Origin: Polyangium sp. 6x1
GTDB lineage: Bacteria > Myxococcota_A > Polyangia > Polyangiales > Polyangiaceae
Direction: 5' to 3'
Length of the DNA stretch: 64,000 nt
Assembly: GCF_029946515.1 (NCBI RefSeq)
Contig: NZ_JARZHH010000004.1
Location: forward strand, 1 to 64,000
Shown: positions 52,134-61,040 of the stretch, piece by piece
Position numbering within the stretch: position 1 is the first letter of the stretch
How the letters are laid out: every line of letters starts with the position of its first letter
Program-made: the position numbers and the translations under genes
The notes under the pieces: generated by a model
Told to the model about the DNA's origin: nothing
Database searches by the model: none
Seen by the model: the letters and a program-made list of their open reading frames with translations, nothing else

Positions 52134-53771
52134 GTGGCCGTCACGACCGATTTTCTCGTCATCGGCAGCGGGATCGCTGGCCTGACCTTCGCCCTCGACA
52201 TCGCCGAACACGGCGAGGTCGTGGTCGTCACCAAACGCAGCAGCGAGGAGTCGAACACCCGCTGGGCGCAGGGCGGCATCGCCGCCGTCATCTCGCCCGA
52301 GGACACCTTCGACGCGCACATCAAGGACACGCTCGTCGCCGGCGCTGGCCTTTGCCACGACGTCGTCGTCGACATCTGCGTGCGCGAGGGGCCCGATCGG
52401 ATCCGCGAGCTGATGGACCGCGGCGCGCGCTTCGACCGCGAAAAAGACGGCACGATCGCCCTCGCCCGCGAGGGCGGGCACAGCGCGCGCCGCGTGCTGC
52501 ACGTCGCCGACGCGACCGGCCTCGAGGTCGAGCGCGCCTTGCTCGAGCGCTGCCGCGCGCACCCGAACATCCGCATCCTCGAGCACCACATGGCGATCGA
52601 TCTCATCGTCATGTCGCGCTTCGGCGGCCCCGACGTCTGCGTCGGCGCGTACGTGCTCAACATGGCCACGCGCTCGGACGGCGAGGACGACGCGAAGAGC
52701 CACCTCGTAGAGACGTACCTCGCGCGCGCCACGATCCTCGCCTCGGGCGGCGCAGGGAAGGTCTACCTCTACACGTCGAACCCCGACGTCGCGACGGGCG
52801 ACGGCATCGCGATGGCGTACCGGGCAGGTGCCGAGATCGCGAACATGGAGTTTTACCAGTTCCACCCGACCTGCCTCTATCACCCGCAGGCGAAGAGCTT
52901 CCTCATCACGGAGGCGCTGCGCGGCGAGGGCGCGATCCTGCGCTTGCCCGACGGCACGCCGTTCATGGCGAACCACGATCCGCGCAAGGAGCTCGCGCCG
53001 CGCGACATCGTCGCCCGCGCCATCGACTTCGAGATGAAGCGCACGGGCAGCGAGTTCGTCCTGCTCGACATCACGCACAGGCCCGCGAGCTTCGTCTGCG
53101 ATCACTTCCCCACGATCTACGCCGAGTGCCTGCGCTTCGGGATCGACATCACCTCGCAGCCGATCCCCGTCGTCCCCGCGGCGCACTACCTCTGCGGCGG
53201 CATCACGACGGACCTGCACGGCCGCACCACGATCCCCGGCCTCTGGGCCGTCGGCGAGTGCGCGTGCACGGGCCTGCACGGCGCCAACCGACTCGCCTCG
53301 AACTCGCTGCTCGAAGGCCTCGTCTTCGGCCACCGCGCCGCCGTGCGCCTCGCGAGCACGATCGGCGAGGACGGCAAGAGCCCGTTCCCCGAGGTCCCCG
53401 AGTGGCAGATCGGCGACGCGGTCCCGAGCGACGAAGAGGTCGTGGTCACGCACAACTGGGACGAGCTGCGCCGCACGATGTGGAACTACGTCGGCATCGT
53501 CCGCTCGAACGCGCGCCTGCGCCGCGCCGCCCGCCGCATCGCCCTCTTGCAGGACGAGATCCGGGAGTATTACTGGCGCCACCTCGTGACGCGCGACCTC
53601 CTCGAGCTTCGCAACATCGCTACCGTCGCCGAGCTCATCGTGGGCTGCGCGGCGGCGCGCCACGAGAGCCGCGGCCTGCACGCGACGATCGATTATCCGC
53701 AGACGAACGATCGTTTCGCCGCGGACACCGTGGTCAAGCGGGGCGTCGTGCCCCATCTCCGAGGTCGCTGA
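52134..53771 (+). CDS. nadB: L-aspartate oxidase
   Basis: The 545-residue flavoprotein oxidises L-aspartate to iminoaspartate, the first step of NAD synthesis. FAD-binding LVIGSGIAGLTFAL is at the N-terminus; SSEESNTRWAQGGIAAV, EGGHSARRVLHVADATG, FYQFHPT and GLHGANRLASNSLLEGLV are the family motifs, with the catalytic Arg and His in these. GTG 52134 was chosen as it starts directly before the FAD strand; earlier in-frame starts (ATG 52086) exist. Absence of nadA/nadC next to it means the pathway is dispersed. Confidence 0.94.
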   Translation: MAVTTDFLVIGSGIAGLTFALDIAEHGEVVVVTKRSSEESNTRWAQGGIAAVISPEDTFDAHIKDTLVAGAGLCHDVVVDICVREGPDRIRELMDRGARFDREKDGTIALAREGGHSARRVLHVADATGLEVERALLERCRAHPNIRILEHHMAIDLIVMSRFGGPDVCVGAYVLNMATRSDGEDDAKSHLVETYLARATILASGGAGKVYLYTSNPDVATGDGIAMAYRAGAEIANMEFYQFHPTCLYHPQAKSFLITEALRGEGAILRLPDGTPFMANHDPRKELAPRDIVARAIDFEMKRTGSEFVLLDITHRPASFVCDHFPTIYAECLRFGIDITSQPIPVVPAAHYLCGGITTDLHGRTTIPGLWAVGECACTGLHGANRLASNSLLEGLVFGHRAAVRLASTIGEDGKSPFPEVPEWQIGDAVPSDEEVVVTHNWDELRRTMWNYVGIVRSNARLRRAARRIALLQDEIREYYWRHLVTRDLLELRNIATVAELIVGCAAARHESRGLHATIDYPQTNDRFAADTVVKRGVVPHLRGR

Positions 53772-54649
53772 TGGATCCGGACGACGACGAACGCCCGAGC
53801 AGCCCGCTCGTCCCGCCCCCCGAGGGCGGCGAGCGCCCGATGAGCTACCTCGCGGCCGCGGGATTCGCGGTCGGCACGACGTTCGTTTACATCTTCTTTC
53901 TCTCGTTCATCGGCTCGATCCGCGGCGGCGAGGACCATCGCGTCGACCTCGTCACGAGCTTCGGCTGCCAGCTCGTCTCCACGCTGATTGCGCTCTTCTT
54001 GATCTTGCAGCTCCACGCGCCGTCCAAGTCGATCCGCGACTTCCTCGGCGTGCGCACGACGCATCGCGGCTTCTACCCGCTCGCGGCGATGCTCGGCATG
54101 GCCGTGCAGATCCCGGCGAACGCGCTCTACGACCTCATCGTGAAGCGCTGGCCCACGGGGCAGCCGCGCGAGGAGATGCTCCAGGAAGAGCTCGCGGGCG
54201 GCGTGCCGAAGCGCATCCTTTTCTTCGCGATCCTCGTGGTCGCCGGCCCGCTGATCGAAGAGATCTTCTTCCGCGGCGCGCTCTTCCGGCCGCTCCGCCG
54301 ACGCTACGACGCCCTCGGCACGATCCTCGCGACGAGCACCTTCTTCGCGTTCGCGCACCTCGAGTGGCAGCTCGTCCTGCCCATCTTCATCGTCGGCTTC
54401 TCGCTCGGTTTGCTCCGCAGCGCGAGCGGCTCGCTCCTGCCGAGTTGCATCATGCACGGGCTCTTCAACGGCATCACGCTCGGGTCCGTCTACTCTCGAT
54501 CCCCCACGGAAATCGCGGACTCCGCGCCGATCCCGCTCCCCGTGACGATCGGCGGATCCGCCGTCACCATCGTCTTGCTGGGCCTCGTCTACCTCCTCGG
54601 GAAGAAGTCCGAGGAGGCGCGCGAAGCCCGAGAAAAGGACGAAGCGTGA
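53771..54649 (+). CDS. CPBP-family intramembrane glutamic protease
   Basis: The 292-residue protein has about seven membrane segments. The Abi/CPBP motifs are visible: GPLIEEIFFRGALFRPL (EExxxR, motif 1), TFFAFAHLEW (FxxxH, motif 2) and HGLFNGI (HxxxN-like, motif 3). It probably cleaves or processes prenylated or membrane peptides. ATG overlaps the nadB stop by one base; the next gene overlaps by four, so the three form a unit. Confidence 0.88.
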   Translation: MDPDDDERPSSPLVPPPEGGERPMSYLAAAGFAVGTTFVYIFFLSFIGSIRGGEDHRVDLVTSFGCQLVSTLIALFLILQLHAPSKSIRDFLGVRTTHRGFYPLAAMLGMAVQIPANALYDLIVKRWPTGQPREEMLQEELAGGVPKRILFFAILVVAGPLIEEIFFRGALFRPLRRRYDALGTILATSTFFAFAHLEWQLVLPIFIVGFSLGLLRSASGSLLPSCIMHGLFNGITLGSVYSRSPTEIADSAPIPLPVTIGGSAVTIVLLGLVYLLGKKSEEAREAREKDEA

Positions 54650-55758
54650 GCGACGCGTCGAGTTCTTCCCACGATCCTCCGAAGACCGCCCTCTGCTTGC
54701 CCGGCGGAGGCCTGACCGGCGCGCTCTACCAGATCGGCGCGCTCGCCGCGCTCGCCGACGGCGTGCGAGGCGTCGACGGACAGAGTTTTTCCCTGTACCT
54801 CGGACAATCGAGCGGCGCGAGCGTCGCTGCCGCGCTCGCCGGCGGCATCCCCGTCGATCGCCTCTACCGCGCGTTGCTCGATCCGGTCGACAACTTCTTC
54901 CCGCTCGAACGCGGCCACGTCTTCCGCATGGACATCGACGAGTGGCGCCACGCGCTCTCGACCTCGTGGGTCGCGATCCGCCACGCCATCGCGCGCCTCT
55001 CGTCGAACCGCGACGCCGTCTCGCCGAACACGCCGGGCCACCTCTACCTGTGGGAGCAGATCGATCGCCTCGCCGACTCCCTGCCCGCGGGCTTCTTCAC
55101 GCTCGATCGGTACGAGCGTTTCCTCGCCGAGTTTTTCCTCCGCCGCGGCGTCCCCAACGCCTTCCGCGCGATGCCGCGCCCCTTGCGCATCCCCACGTAC
55201 GACGTCGACTGCGGTGACCGCATCCTCTTCGGCGCCGAGGGGCACGAGGACATCCCGGTCTCGCTCGCGTGCGCCGCGACGCTCGCGCTCCCGCCCTTCT
55301 TTTCGCCGATCCGCATCGGGGATCGGCACTACATCGACGGCGGCCTCGGCGACGTCGCGCACCTCGACGTCGCGGCCGAGGCGGGCGTCGAGTTCGCGGT
55401 CGTCGTGAACCCCATGGTCCCCGTCTCCGTCGCGCACCGCGCCGTCCCCACGGGGCATGGCGTGCGGCAGAGCGTGCGCGACAAGGGCCTGTTCTGGGTG
55501 ATGAACCAGGCGATGCGCATCGGCACGCACGCGCGGCTCGCACAGAACGTCGAGCAGATCCAGCAGAAGACCGGCATGCACGTCCTCGTGCTCGAACCCG
55601 AGCCGACCGACGTCCTGCTCTTCCTGCACAACCCCTCGAACCTCGCCGCGCGCCGCGCCATCCTCGAATACGCCTACCGCACGACGCGCGAGCGCATCGC
55701 CGAGTGGATGGAGAAGCGCCGCGGCGTCGTCGCGCGCCTCGGCTGGGAAGCTGCCTAG
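54646..55758 (+). CDS. Patatin-like phospholipase
   Basis: The 370-residue protein has the patatin oxyanion loop LPGGGLTGALYQIGAL, nucleophile elbow GQSSGAS (GxSxG, Ser at about 56) and the dyad aspartate in YIDGGLGD. It likely hydrolyses acyl groups from membrane lipids. GTG start overlaps the CPBP stop. The C-terminal region (residues about 280-370) is family-specific with no known role. Confidence 0.88.
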   Translation: MSDASSSSHDPPKTALCLPGGGLTGALYQIGALAALADGVRGVDGQSFSLYLGQSSGASVAAALAGGIPVDRLYRALLDPVDNFFPLERGHVFRMDIDEWRHALSTSWVAIRHAIARLSSNRDAVSPNTPGHLYLWEQIDRLADSLPAGFFTLDRYERFLAEFFLRRGVPNAFRAMPRPLRIPTYDVDCGDRILFGAEGHEDIPVSLACAATLALPPFFSPIRIGDRHYIDGGLGDVAHLDVAAEAGVEFAVVVNPMVPVSVAHRAVPTGHGVRQSVRDKGLFWVMNQAMRIGTHARLAQNVEQIQQKTGMHVLVLEPEPTDVLLFLHNPSNLAARRAILEYAYRTTRERIAEWMEKRRGVVARLGWEAA

Positions 55759-56306
55759 ACCGAGCGCAGGAGCGCGCGCTGCGTGAGGAGCCAGGCGCGG
55801 GCGCTCGCCTCGTCGTCGAAGAACGCCGTCGGCGAGCTCTTGCCCTGGACGAGCCGCGCGGCCGTCTCCAGCATCGTCATGACGATGCGGACGTGGTAGC
55901 TCGCGCCGATCATCGCCTGCGGCCCCATCAGCTTGATGCGCGGGTCTTTCGTCGCGACCTTCCGCGCCCGCATGGTCGGGCCGGACGTGCGCGACACGTC
56001 GCTCAAGAGCAGGACTTGCCGTCCCCCCGAGACCTCTTCGAACGCATCGAAGCAGGCCATCACGTCGTCCGCCTCGAGCGGACCGTTCAGCGACAGCATC
56101 ACGAGGTCGGGCGGCTCGAAGGTCAGGCGATGGGCCGAGCCGATGCGGAAGATGCGGGGCGCGTCGTGTTGCAAGGCTCCTCTGCCGTCCACCCCGGATT
56201 TCGTGAGCGAGAGCGCCCACGGATATCCCCGGGTCACGACCCCGTCAACGCACACCACCGGGGCGCGCCTGTAAGACCTGCCGACCTCGGGACGTTCTTG
56301 GGACAT
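55755..56306 (-). CDS. SpoIIAA/STAS-like protein
   Basis: The 183-residue protein has a C-terminal STAS-like domain (about 65-183): DLVMLSLNGPLEADDVMACFDAFEEV, GRQVLLLSDVSRTSG, FFDDEASARAWLLTQ. These match the SpoIIAA-like/STAS pattern used by myxobacterial proteins to regulate partners. The N-terminal part is less certain and the real start may be downstream of ATG 56306. It is convergent with and four bases overlapping the patatin stop. Confidence 0.7.
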   Translation of the reverse strand: MSQERPEVGRSYRRAPVVCVDGVVTRGYPWALSLTKSGVDGRGALQHDAPRIFRIGSAHRLTFEPPDLVMLSLNGPLEADDVMACFDAFEEVSGGRQVLLLSDVSRTSGPTMRARKVATKDPRIKLMGPQAMIGASYHVRIVMTMLETAARLVQGKSSPTAFFDDEASARAWLLTQRALLRSV

Positions 56307-56400
56307 GTCGCCCGCGCCTCGATCCAGCCCTGCCTCGGCCCACGCCTCCACGCCGGCCCTTGAAAGCCGCCCCTCGCTGCGCTCTCCTCGGGGGATCCCG

Positions 56401-57117
56401 ATGCTCGCCCGTCCTCTCCTCCTCGCCTCCCTCGCTGCCGTCGCCCTCTCGGGCCTCACGGGCTGCACGAGCCTCGTGCCTTTCACCCACGAGATCCGCA
56501 CCGAGCACGGGCTCACCGACGACGAGGTCAAGAACCTCCAGTTCTACTCCTCGCACGGCATCACGCTCCGCCGCGAGATCGAGTCGGGCGGCCGCAAGAT
56601 CACCCCGGGCCACAAGTTGCTCCTCATCTCGGGCAAGCAGATCGAGGAGGTCGTGATCCCGGCGAAGACCCCGGGCGTCGCCGTGAAGGTCGGCCCGCGC
56701 GCGCTCGCCGTGAGCTTCGAGCCGGGCACGTCGCTCGTGTTCACGGTGAAGGGCTCGCGCCTCGCCATGGACGATCGCGGCTTCTTGCGTCCCCTCGCGC
56801 TCGATCCTTCCCCCGCGTCGCCGCTCGAACGGCGCGTGACGAACCTGCTCGGCCAGGAGTTCGCGCAGCCGCCGAACCCGTTCCCGGGCAACGACGGGAG
56901 CGAGCCGCTCGCGGGCTCCTCCACCGTGGCCGGCGACGACGCGAGCGGCAATTACTGGCTCGACACGGACAGCGCGGGCCGCATCTCCTTCGCGGGCAAG
57001 CTCTGGAACAGCGAAGAAGACAGCATGCAGGCGCATCTGCTCATCGACTCCGATCTCCTGGAGGAGGTCGACAAGAAGCGCAACGTCCTGCACGGCGTGA
57101 AGCTCGAACCGAAATGA
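56401..57117 (+). CDS. Lipoprotein of unknown function
   Basis: The 238-residue product has a lipoprotein signal with lipobox LTGC (Cys22). The mature part includes TEHGLTDDEVKNLQFYSSHGITL and a beta-rich centre (RKITPGHKLLLISGKQIEEVVIPAKTPG). ATG 56401 gives an exact signal peptide. No family recognised. It is divergent from the STAS-like gene and its stop is one base from the convergent nucleosidase-type gene. Confidence 0.7.
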   Translation: MLARPLLLASLAAVALSGLTGCTSLVPFTHEIRTEHGLTDDEVKNLQFYSSHGITLRREIESGGRKITPGHKLLLISGKQIEEVVIPAKTPGVAVKVGPRALAVSFEPGTSLVFTVKGSRLAMDDRGFLRPLALDPSPASPLERRVTNLLGQEFAQPPNPFPGNDGSEPLAGSSTVAGDDASGNYWLDTDSAGRISFAGKLWNSEEDSMQAHLLIDSDLLEEVDKKRNVLHGVKLEPK

Positions 57118-57118
57118 G

Positions 57119-58585
57119 CTAGCGGCTCTTCAGGAACGGGATCGGGTGGCTTCGGAGGAGCTCCACCGTGTAGCTCGCGGCCACGTCGCACGCATACGAT
57201 CGAAACCCGTCCACGCGCGCCGTGTTCTTCTGCTCGTCGGCGAGGTCCGACACGCCGCGCACCATGAAAAACTCGGGCTGACGCGCCGCCGCGAAGCAAG
57301 CGCTCGCCACGCCCGCGGCCTCCATCTCCACGCCGATCAGCGTCGGCCACACGTTTCGATACTCCGTGAGCACCCGCCCGACCGCGACAACCTTGTCGCC
57401 CGAAGCGATGGGCCCGAGGTGGATCCGCGGCGCGCCCTCGCCCGGACGCGGGGCCGTGAGGCTCTTCGTCCACGCATCACCGAGCACGTTCAGCGCCGCC
57501 GCGTAGAGCCTCCGTGACGCTTTGTGCACCGACCATCGCACCTCGATCCCCTGCTCCGTGAGCTTTTGCAGCTCGTAATCGACGACTTGCTCCGAGATCA
57601 GAAGATCCCCGAGCGAGACGCTGCGCGCCGCGACGCCGCCCGCGATCCCCACGAGCACGACGTGCCGCGGCCGCCAGCGCTTGATCGCCTCGCTCGTCGC
57701 GGTCGCCGCATTCACGCGGCCCATTCCGAGCAGCGGCAGGACCACGATTCGATAGCTGCCCGAGCCGTCCGCGACGGGCAACGTGGCCTTGAAATAGACG
57801 TGCACGTCGTCCTTGCGCGGCACGACCCGCTCGAAGCCGGGCAGGCGCCGCAAAAGCGCGTCGCGCTCCTCGGGCAGCGCCGTGACGAGCAAAAAATCGA
57901 CCCGCTCGGGCTTCGTCTTCGCCGCGTTCTTGCGCTCCCGCGGCTCCTTCGGGCGATCCGTGGCGGTGATGGACTTGCGGCCGGAGAGCTCCTCCGTGAT
58001 GAGATCGAGCAGCCGCTCGGCGACGTCGTCGGCCGCGTCGCGCGTGGCGATCGGCGTATCGAGCGCGCGGAGCTGCGCCCGCGTCACGCGCCGGTGGAGG
58101 CCGACGCCCTCGAAATCGTCCATGATCTCGTCGAATGCTTTCTTCGCGTCGCCGCCCGTGGACGGCAGTGGAAAGACGGGCACCTGCTCATTGCGCGCGG
58201 TTTGGTAGGTTTTGTACGTACCGCCGAGGCCGCCGATGAGGATCACGGCTTGCGCGCGCCGCACGCTCTCGACCCATTCGGGCACACCTTTTTCCACGTA
58301 AACCACGTCCCCGCCGAAAAAGGCGGGCTCGTCGGGGCGCGGGACGATTTGCTTGAGGCGCGTGGAGAGCGGGAGCCCGAGGGCTTGCAGCTCCCCGGCG
58401 AAGGCCATCGTCGCGGCCTTGTCCACGCCGTTCCAGCCGCACGTCACGAGCCCCGCGCCGCTCTGCGCCAGCGCTCGCCCGATCGCCTGCGCCGTGAGCT
58501 CCTCCGTCCTGGGCAGGGGCGCTTTTCGCGAACCCGTGCCCGCGACCTGCACCCACATCTCCTGCCCCTCTGCGGCGTCCGTCAT
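57119..58585 (-). CDS. SLOG domain fused to nucleoside phosphorylase/nucleosidase
   Basis: The 488-residue protein has two domains. Residues 10-165 look like a SLOG (Rossmann, nucleotide-sensing) domain: QVAGTGS, then GAGLVTCGWNGVDKAA, and AQAVILIGGLGGTYKTY with the GG-GT loop. A linker (about 200-228) with Lys/Glu follows. Residues 228-488 form a PNP/UDP phosphorylase-type nucleosidase: FLLVTALPEERDAL, VGIAGGVAAR (312-321), GVEMEAAGVA (418-427, Glu binds ribose), RGVSDLAD with the catalytic Asp447. PNP-type effectors in some defence systems cleave ATP or other nucleotides; substrate here is unknown. ATG 58585 was chosen because upstream residues are Arg-rich and overlap the divergent gene. 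Confidence 0.82.
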   Translation of the reverse strand: MTDAAEGQEMWVQVAGTGSRKAPLPRTEELTAQAIGRALAQSGAGLVTCGWNGVDKAATMAFAGELQALGLPLSTRLKQIVPRPDEPAFFGGDVVYVEKGVPEWVESVRRAQAVILIGGLGGTYKTYQTARNEQVPVFPLPSTGGDAKKAFDEIMDDFEGVGLHRRVTRAQLRALDTPIATRDAADDVAERLLDLITEELSGRKSITATDRPKEPRERKNAAKTKPERVDFLLVTALPEERDALLRRLPGFERVVPRKDDVHVYFKATLPVADGSGSYRIVVLPLLGMGRVNAATATSEAIKRWRPRHVVLVGIAGGVAARSVSLGDLLISEQVVDYELQKLTEQGIEVRWSVHKASRRLYAAALNVLGDAWTKSLTAPRPGEGAPRIHLGPIASGDKVVAVGRVLTEYRNVWPTLIGVEMEAAGVASACFAAARQPEFFMVRGVSDLADEQKNTARVDGFRSYACDVAASYTVELLRSHPIPFLKSR

Positions 58586-58670
58586 GAAGGCGGAGTCTAC
58601 CAGGCGTGGCGCCTCGGGTGTACGCTTCGAGCAAACGCGCGGCGCGGGCCGTGCGCGGAGGAGCCGGAGC

Positions 58671-60065
58671 ATGGATCAGGGCCTGACCGATTTCCTGCGA
58701 GATTACGTCGACGCCCTCGAACGCGGGAGCGCGGCCTTGTTCGTCGGCGCGGGTTTGTCGATGGCCGCGGGCCTGCCAGGCTGGGGCAAGCTGCTCGACG
58801 GCATGGCGCGTGAGCTCGGGCTCGACGTGGGCAAAGAGCACGACCTCGTCCTCGTCGCCCAATTTTACGTCAATCGTCACGCCGGCAGCCGTTCGCACCT
58901 GGAATCGCTCGTTCGGCGCACGTTCGATCGGGAGGTGATGATCCCGGACAACCACCGGATCCTGGCGCGGCTCCCGATCGGCCATGTCTGGACCACGAAC
59001 TACGATGAGATCCTCGAAGGCGCGTGGCGGCAGGCGGGCAAGGCCTTCGACGTGAAATCCAAAAGCCGCGATCTCACGACCTCGGACCCCGACGCCGACG
59101 CCGTGCTCTTCAAGATGCACGGCACGGCCTCGCAACCGTCCGAGATCGTCCTGACGAAGGACGATTACGAGCTTTACCCGCGCTCGCGACCGGGGTTCTT
59201 GGACATCCTCGGGAGCGACCTCACGACGCGCACCTTTTTGTTCCTCGGATTGAGCTTCACGGATCCGAACCTCGGCCACGTCCTCTCCACGCTGCGCCGA
59301 TCGTTCGAGGACGGCGCGCGCCGGCATTACGCGATCCTGAAGCGCCCCTCGGACCCGTACGACGCGCAGCGGTTCGAGCACCTCGTCACCGATCTGCACC
59401 GGTATGGCATTCGCGCGCTCGTGGTCTCCGAATATGGAGAAATCACGGACGTTCTGCGCATGCTGGAGCGGCGTCGGGCGCAGCGCAGCGTGTTCGTGTC
59501 GGGCAGTTTTCCCGAGGACGGGGACGAAAAGGAGCGCGCGTTTGTTACGACGATCGCGCGCGGCGTGGGGCGCCTCGTGGGCGCGAAGGACCTGCGGCTC
59601 GTGACGGGGCTCGGGCGCGTCGTGGGCAGCGCCGCGGTCACGGGGCTCGTCGAGGCGCTCGACGGGCGGACGGCTGCGGCCATTTCGAGGCGGCTCGTGG
59701 TGCGCCCGGTCCGCGAAGTGGTCCCGCCCGGCGCCTCGCTGGAGGCGTGGAAGCGAAAATCACGCGAGGACCTGCTCGCGCAGTCGGGCGTGATGATCGT
59801 GATCGGTGGATTGCGGCAAGGCGTGCCCGCGCCCGGGGTGCTTTCCGAGTTCGAGATCGCGAAAACGCAGCGCCTCGTGGTTCTGCCCATCGCGGCGACG
59901 GGCCACGCGGCGCGGGAAATTCACGAGGCGATGCGTGCAGACCTCGCGGCGCATCTCCCCGCGGAAATCGACGCGGCGTCGTTCGAGGCGCTCGGGCCGG
60001 AGACGAAGGACGAGGCCGCGATCCTCGCGGCGATCGAGCGCTGCCTCGCGCGCCTCGCGACGTAG
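58671..60065 (+). CDS. SIR2-SLOG protein with ThsA-like architecture
   Basis: The 464-residue protein has an N-terminal SIR2 domain: LFVGAGLSMAAGLPGW (24-38), TTNYDEI with N110 and D112, KMHGTAS with H150, and GLSFTDPN (193-200). N110 and H150 match the active Asn/His of ThsA (N112/H152 in Bacillus cereus) in position. From about 272 a SLOG domain follows: SVFVSGSFPEDG, LVTGLGRVVGSAA, GVMIVIGGL, and PIAATGHAA. In Thoeris this domain binds a TIR-made cyclic ADP-ribose isomer and activates NADase. No TIR gene is in the window. GGAGGAGCCGGAGC is a good ribosome-binding site. It is divergent from the SLOG-nucleosidase gene by 85 bp. Confidence 0.87.
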   Translation: MDQGLTDFLRDYVDALERGSAALFVGAGLSMAAGLPGWGKLLDGMARELGLDVGKEHDLVLVAQFYVNRHAGSRSHLESLVRRTFDREVMIPDNHRILARLPIGHVWTTNYDEILEGAWRQAGKAFDVKSKSRDLTTSDPDADAVLFKMHGTASQPSEIVLTKDDYELYPRSRPGFLDILGSDLTTRTFLFLGLSFTDPNLGHVLSTLRRSFEDGARRHYAILKRPSDPYDAQRFEHLVTDLHRYGIRALVVSEYGEITDVLRMLERRRAQRSVFVSGSFPEDGDEKERAFVTTIARGVGRLVGAKDLRLVTGLGRVVGSAAVTGLVEALDGRTAAAISRRLVVRPVREVVPPGASLEAWKRKSREDLLAQSGVMIVIGGLRQGVPAPGVLSEFEIAKTQRLVVLPIAATGHAAREIHEAMRADLAAHLPAEIDAASFEALGPETKDEAAILAAIERCLARLAT

Positions 60066-60113
60066 GCCTTCGGGGTGGATTTCGAGGGCGCTCGCGCCCT
60101 AGGATGCCAGGCG

Positions 60114-61037
60114 ATGCCGAGCATCTTCTACGCGCCCGACCAGATCCGCATCGACGTCGAGGAAAGACAAACCCTTTTGAATGCCGCGCTCTCCGCGGGC
60201 ATTCCTCATACCCACGTTTGTGGCGGCCACGCGCGTTGCTCGACGTGCCGCGTGATCGTGATCGAGGGCCTCGACAACGTCGAGCCGCCGAACGAGGTCG
60301 AGCGTGCGCTCGCCGAGCGCCTCGGCCTGCCGCGCGAGGTCCGCATCGCCTGCCAGGCCACGGTGCGCGGGCCGGTGCGCGTTCGCAGGCTCGTGCTCGA
60401 CGACGACGATGTCGCGCTCGTCGGCCGCATGCGCACGTCGAAGGTCGATCTCACCCCGGTCGGCGAGGAGATCCGCGTCGCCATCCTGTTCTCCGACATC
60501 CGCGGCTTCACGCCGTTCACCGAGGCGCTCCTGCCCTACGACGTGATCCACGTCCTGAACCGCCATTTCGAGGCGATGGGCAGCGCCGTCGCGAGCGCGG
60601 GCGGGTTCATCAACAATTACATGGGCGACGGCTTCATGGCGCTCTTCGGGGTCGACGGGAAACCCGACGCGCCGATGCGCGCGGTCCGCGCCGCGCTCGG
60701 CATGCTGGAGGCGATGAAATCGAAAATGACGCCGTACCTCCTCGCGACGTACGGGCACGCCTTCGACATCGGGATCGGGATCCATTACGGCGAGGCCGTC
60801 GTGGGCCCGATCGGCTCGAGCGATCGAAAGGCGATCACCGCGATCGGCGACGCGGTCAATTTCGCGAGCCGCATCGAATCCGCCACGAAGGACGTGGGCG
60901 CCCGTCTGCTCGTCTCGGAGGCCGCTCACCGCGAGGTCTCCGGGCGCGTGACGATCGGGAAAACCGCGCGTGTGGCCGTCAAAGGAAAAACCGGCGAGCA
61001 CCAGCTTTACGAGGTGACCGCCGTTTCCGAGCCCTGA
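60114..61037 (+). CDS. Ferredoxin-adenylate/guanylate cyclase fusion
   Basis: The 307-residue protein has an N-terminal 2Fe-2S ferredoxin domain (about 1-95; C36, C42 and C45 in CGGHARCSTC, and C80) and a class III nucleotide cyclase domain (about 115-305): ILFSDIRGFT (metal Asp128), NNYMGDGFMALFG (Asp172), GDAVNFASRIES with Asn249 and Arg253 of the transition-state pair. Asn168 stands at the place where many adenylate cyclases have a base-selecting Lys, so specificity is open. Redox state of the cluster could control cyclase activity. It starts 48 bp after the SIR2-SLOG gene on the same strand. ATG 60114 was preferred to GTG 60075. Confidence 0.86.
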   Translation: MPSIFYAPDQIRIDVEERQTLLNAALSAGIPHTHVCGGHARCSTCRVIVIEGLDNVEPPNEVERALAERLGLPREVRIACQATVRGPVRVRRLVLDDDDVALVGRMRTSKVDLTPVGEEIRVAILFSDIRGFTPFTEALLPYDVIHVLNRHFEAMGSAVASAGGFINNYMGDGFMALFGVDGKPDAPMRAVRAALGMLEAMKSKMTPYLLATYGHAFDIGIGIHYGEAVVGPIGSSDRKAITAIGDAVNFASRIESATKDVGARLLVSEAAHREVSGRVTIGKTARVAVKGKTGEHQLYEVTAVSEP

Positions 61038-61040
61038 TGC

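Noticed and set aside
50315-53770. A 1444-codon open frame on the plus strand from 50315 to 54649
   Set aside because: It is antisense or out of frame to etfA, etfB and nadB with Arg/His-rich repeats; only its last part (from 53771) is the CPBP protease.
58353-58670. N-terminal extension of the SIR2-SLOG protein
   Set aside because: It would overlap the divergent nucleosidase gene; ATG 58671 has a strong ribosome-binding site and the conserved start.
57119-60065. Plain Thoeris system (ThsA plus ThsB)
   Set aside because: No TIR-domain ThsB is in the window; the partner is a SLOG-nucleosidase instead.
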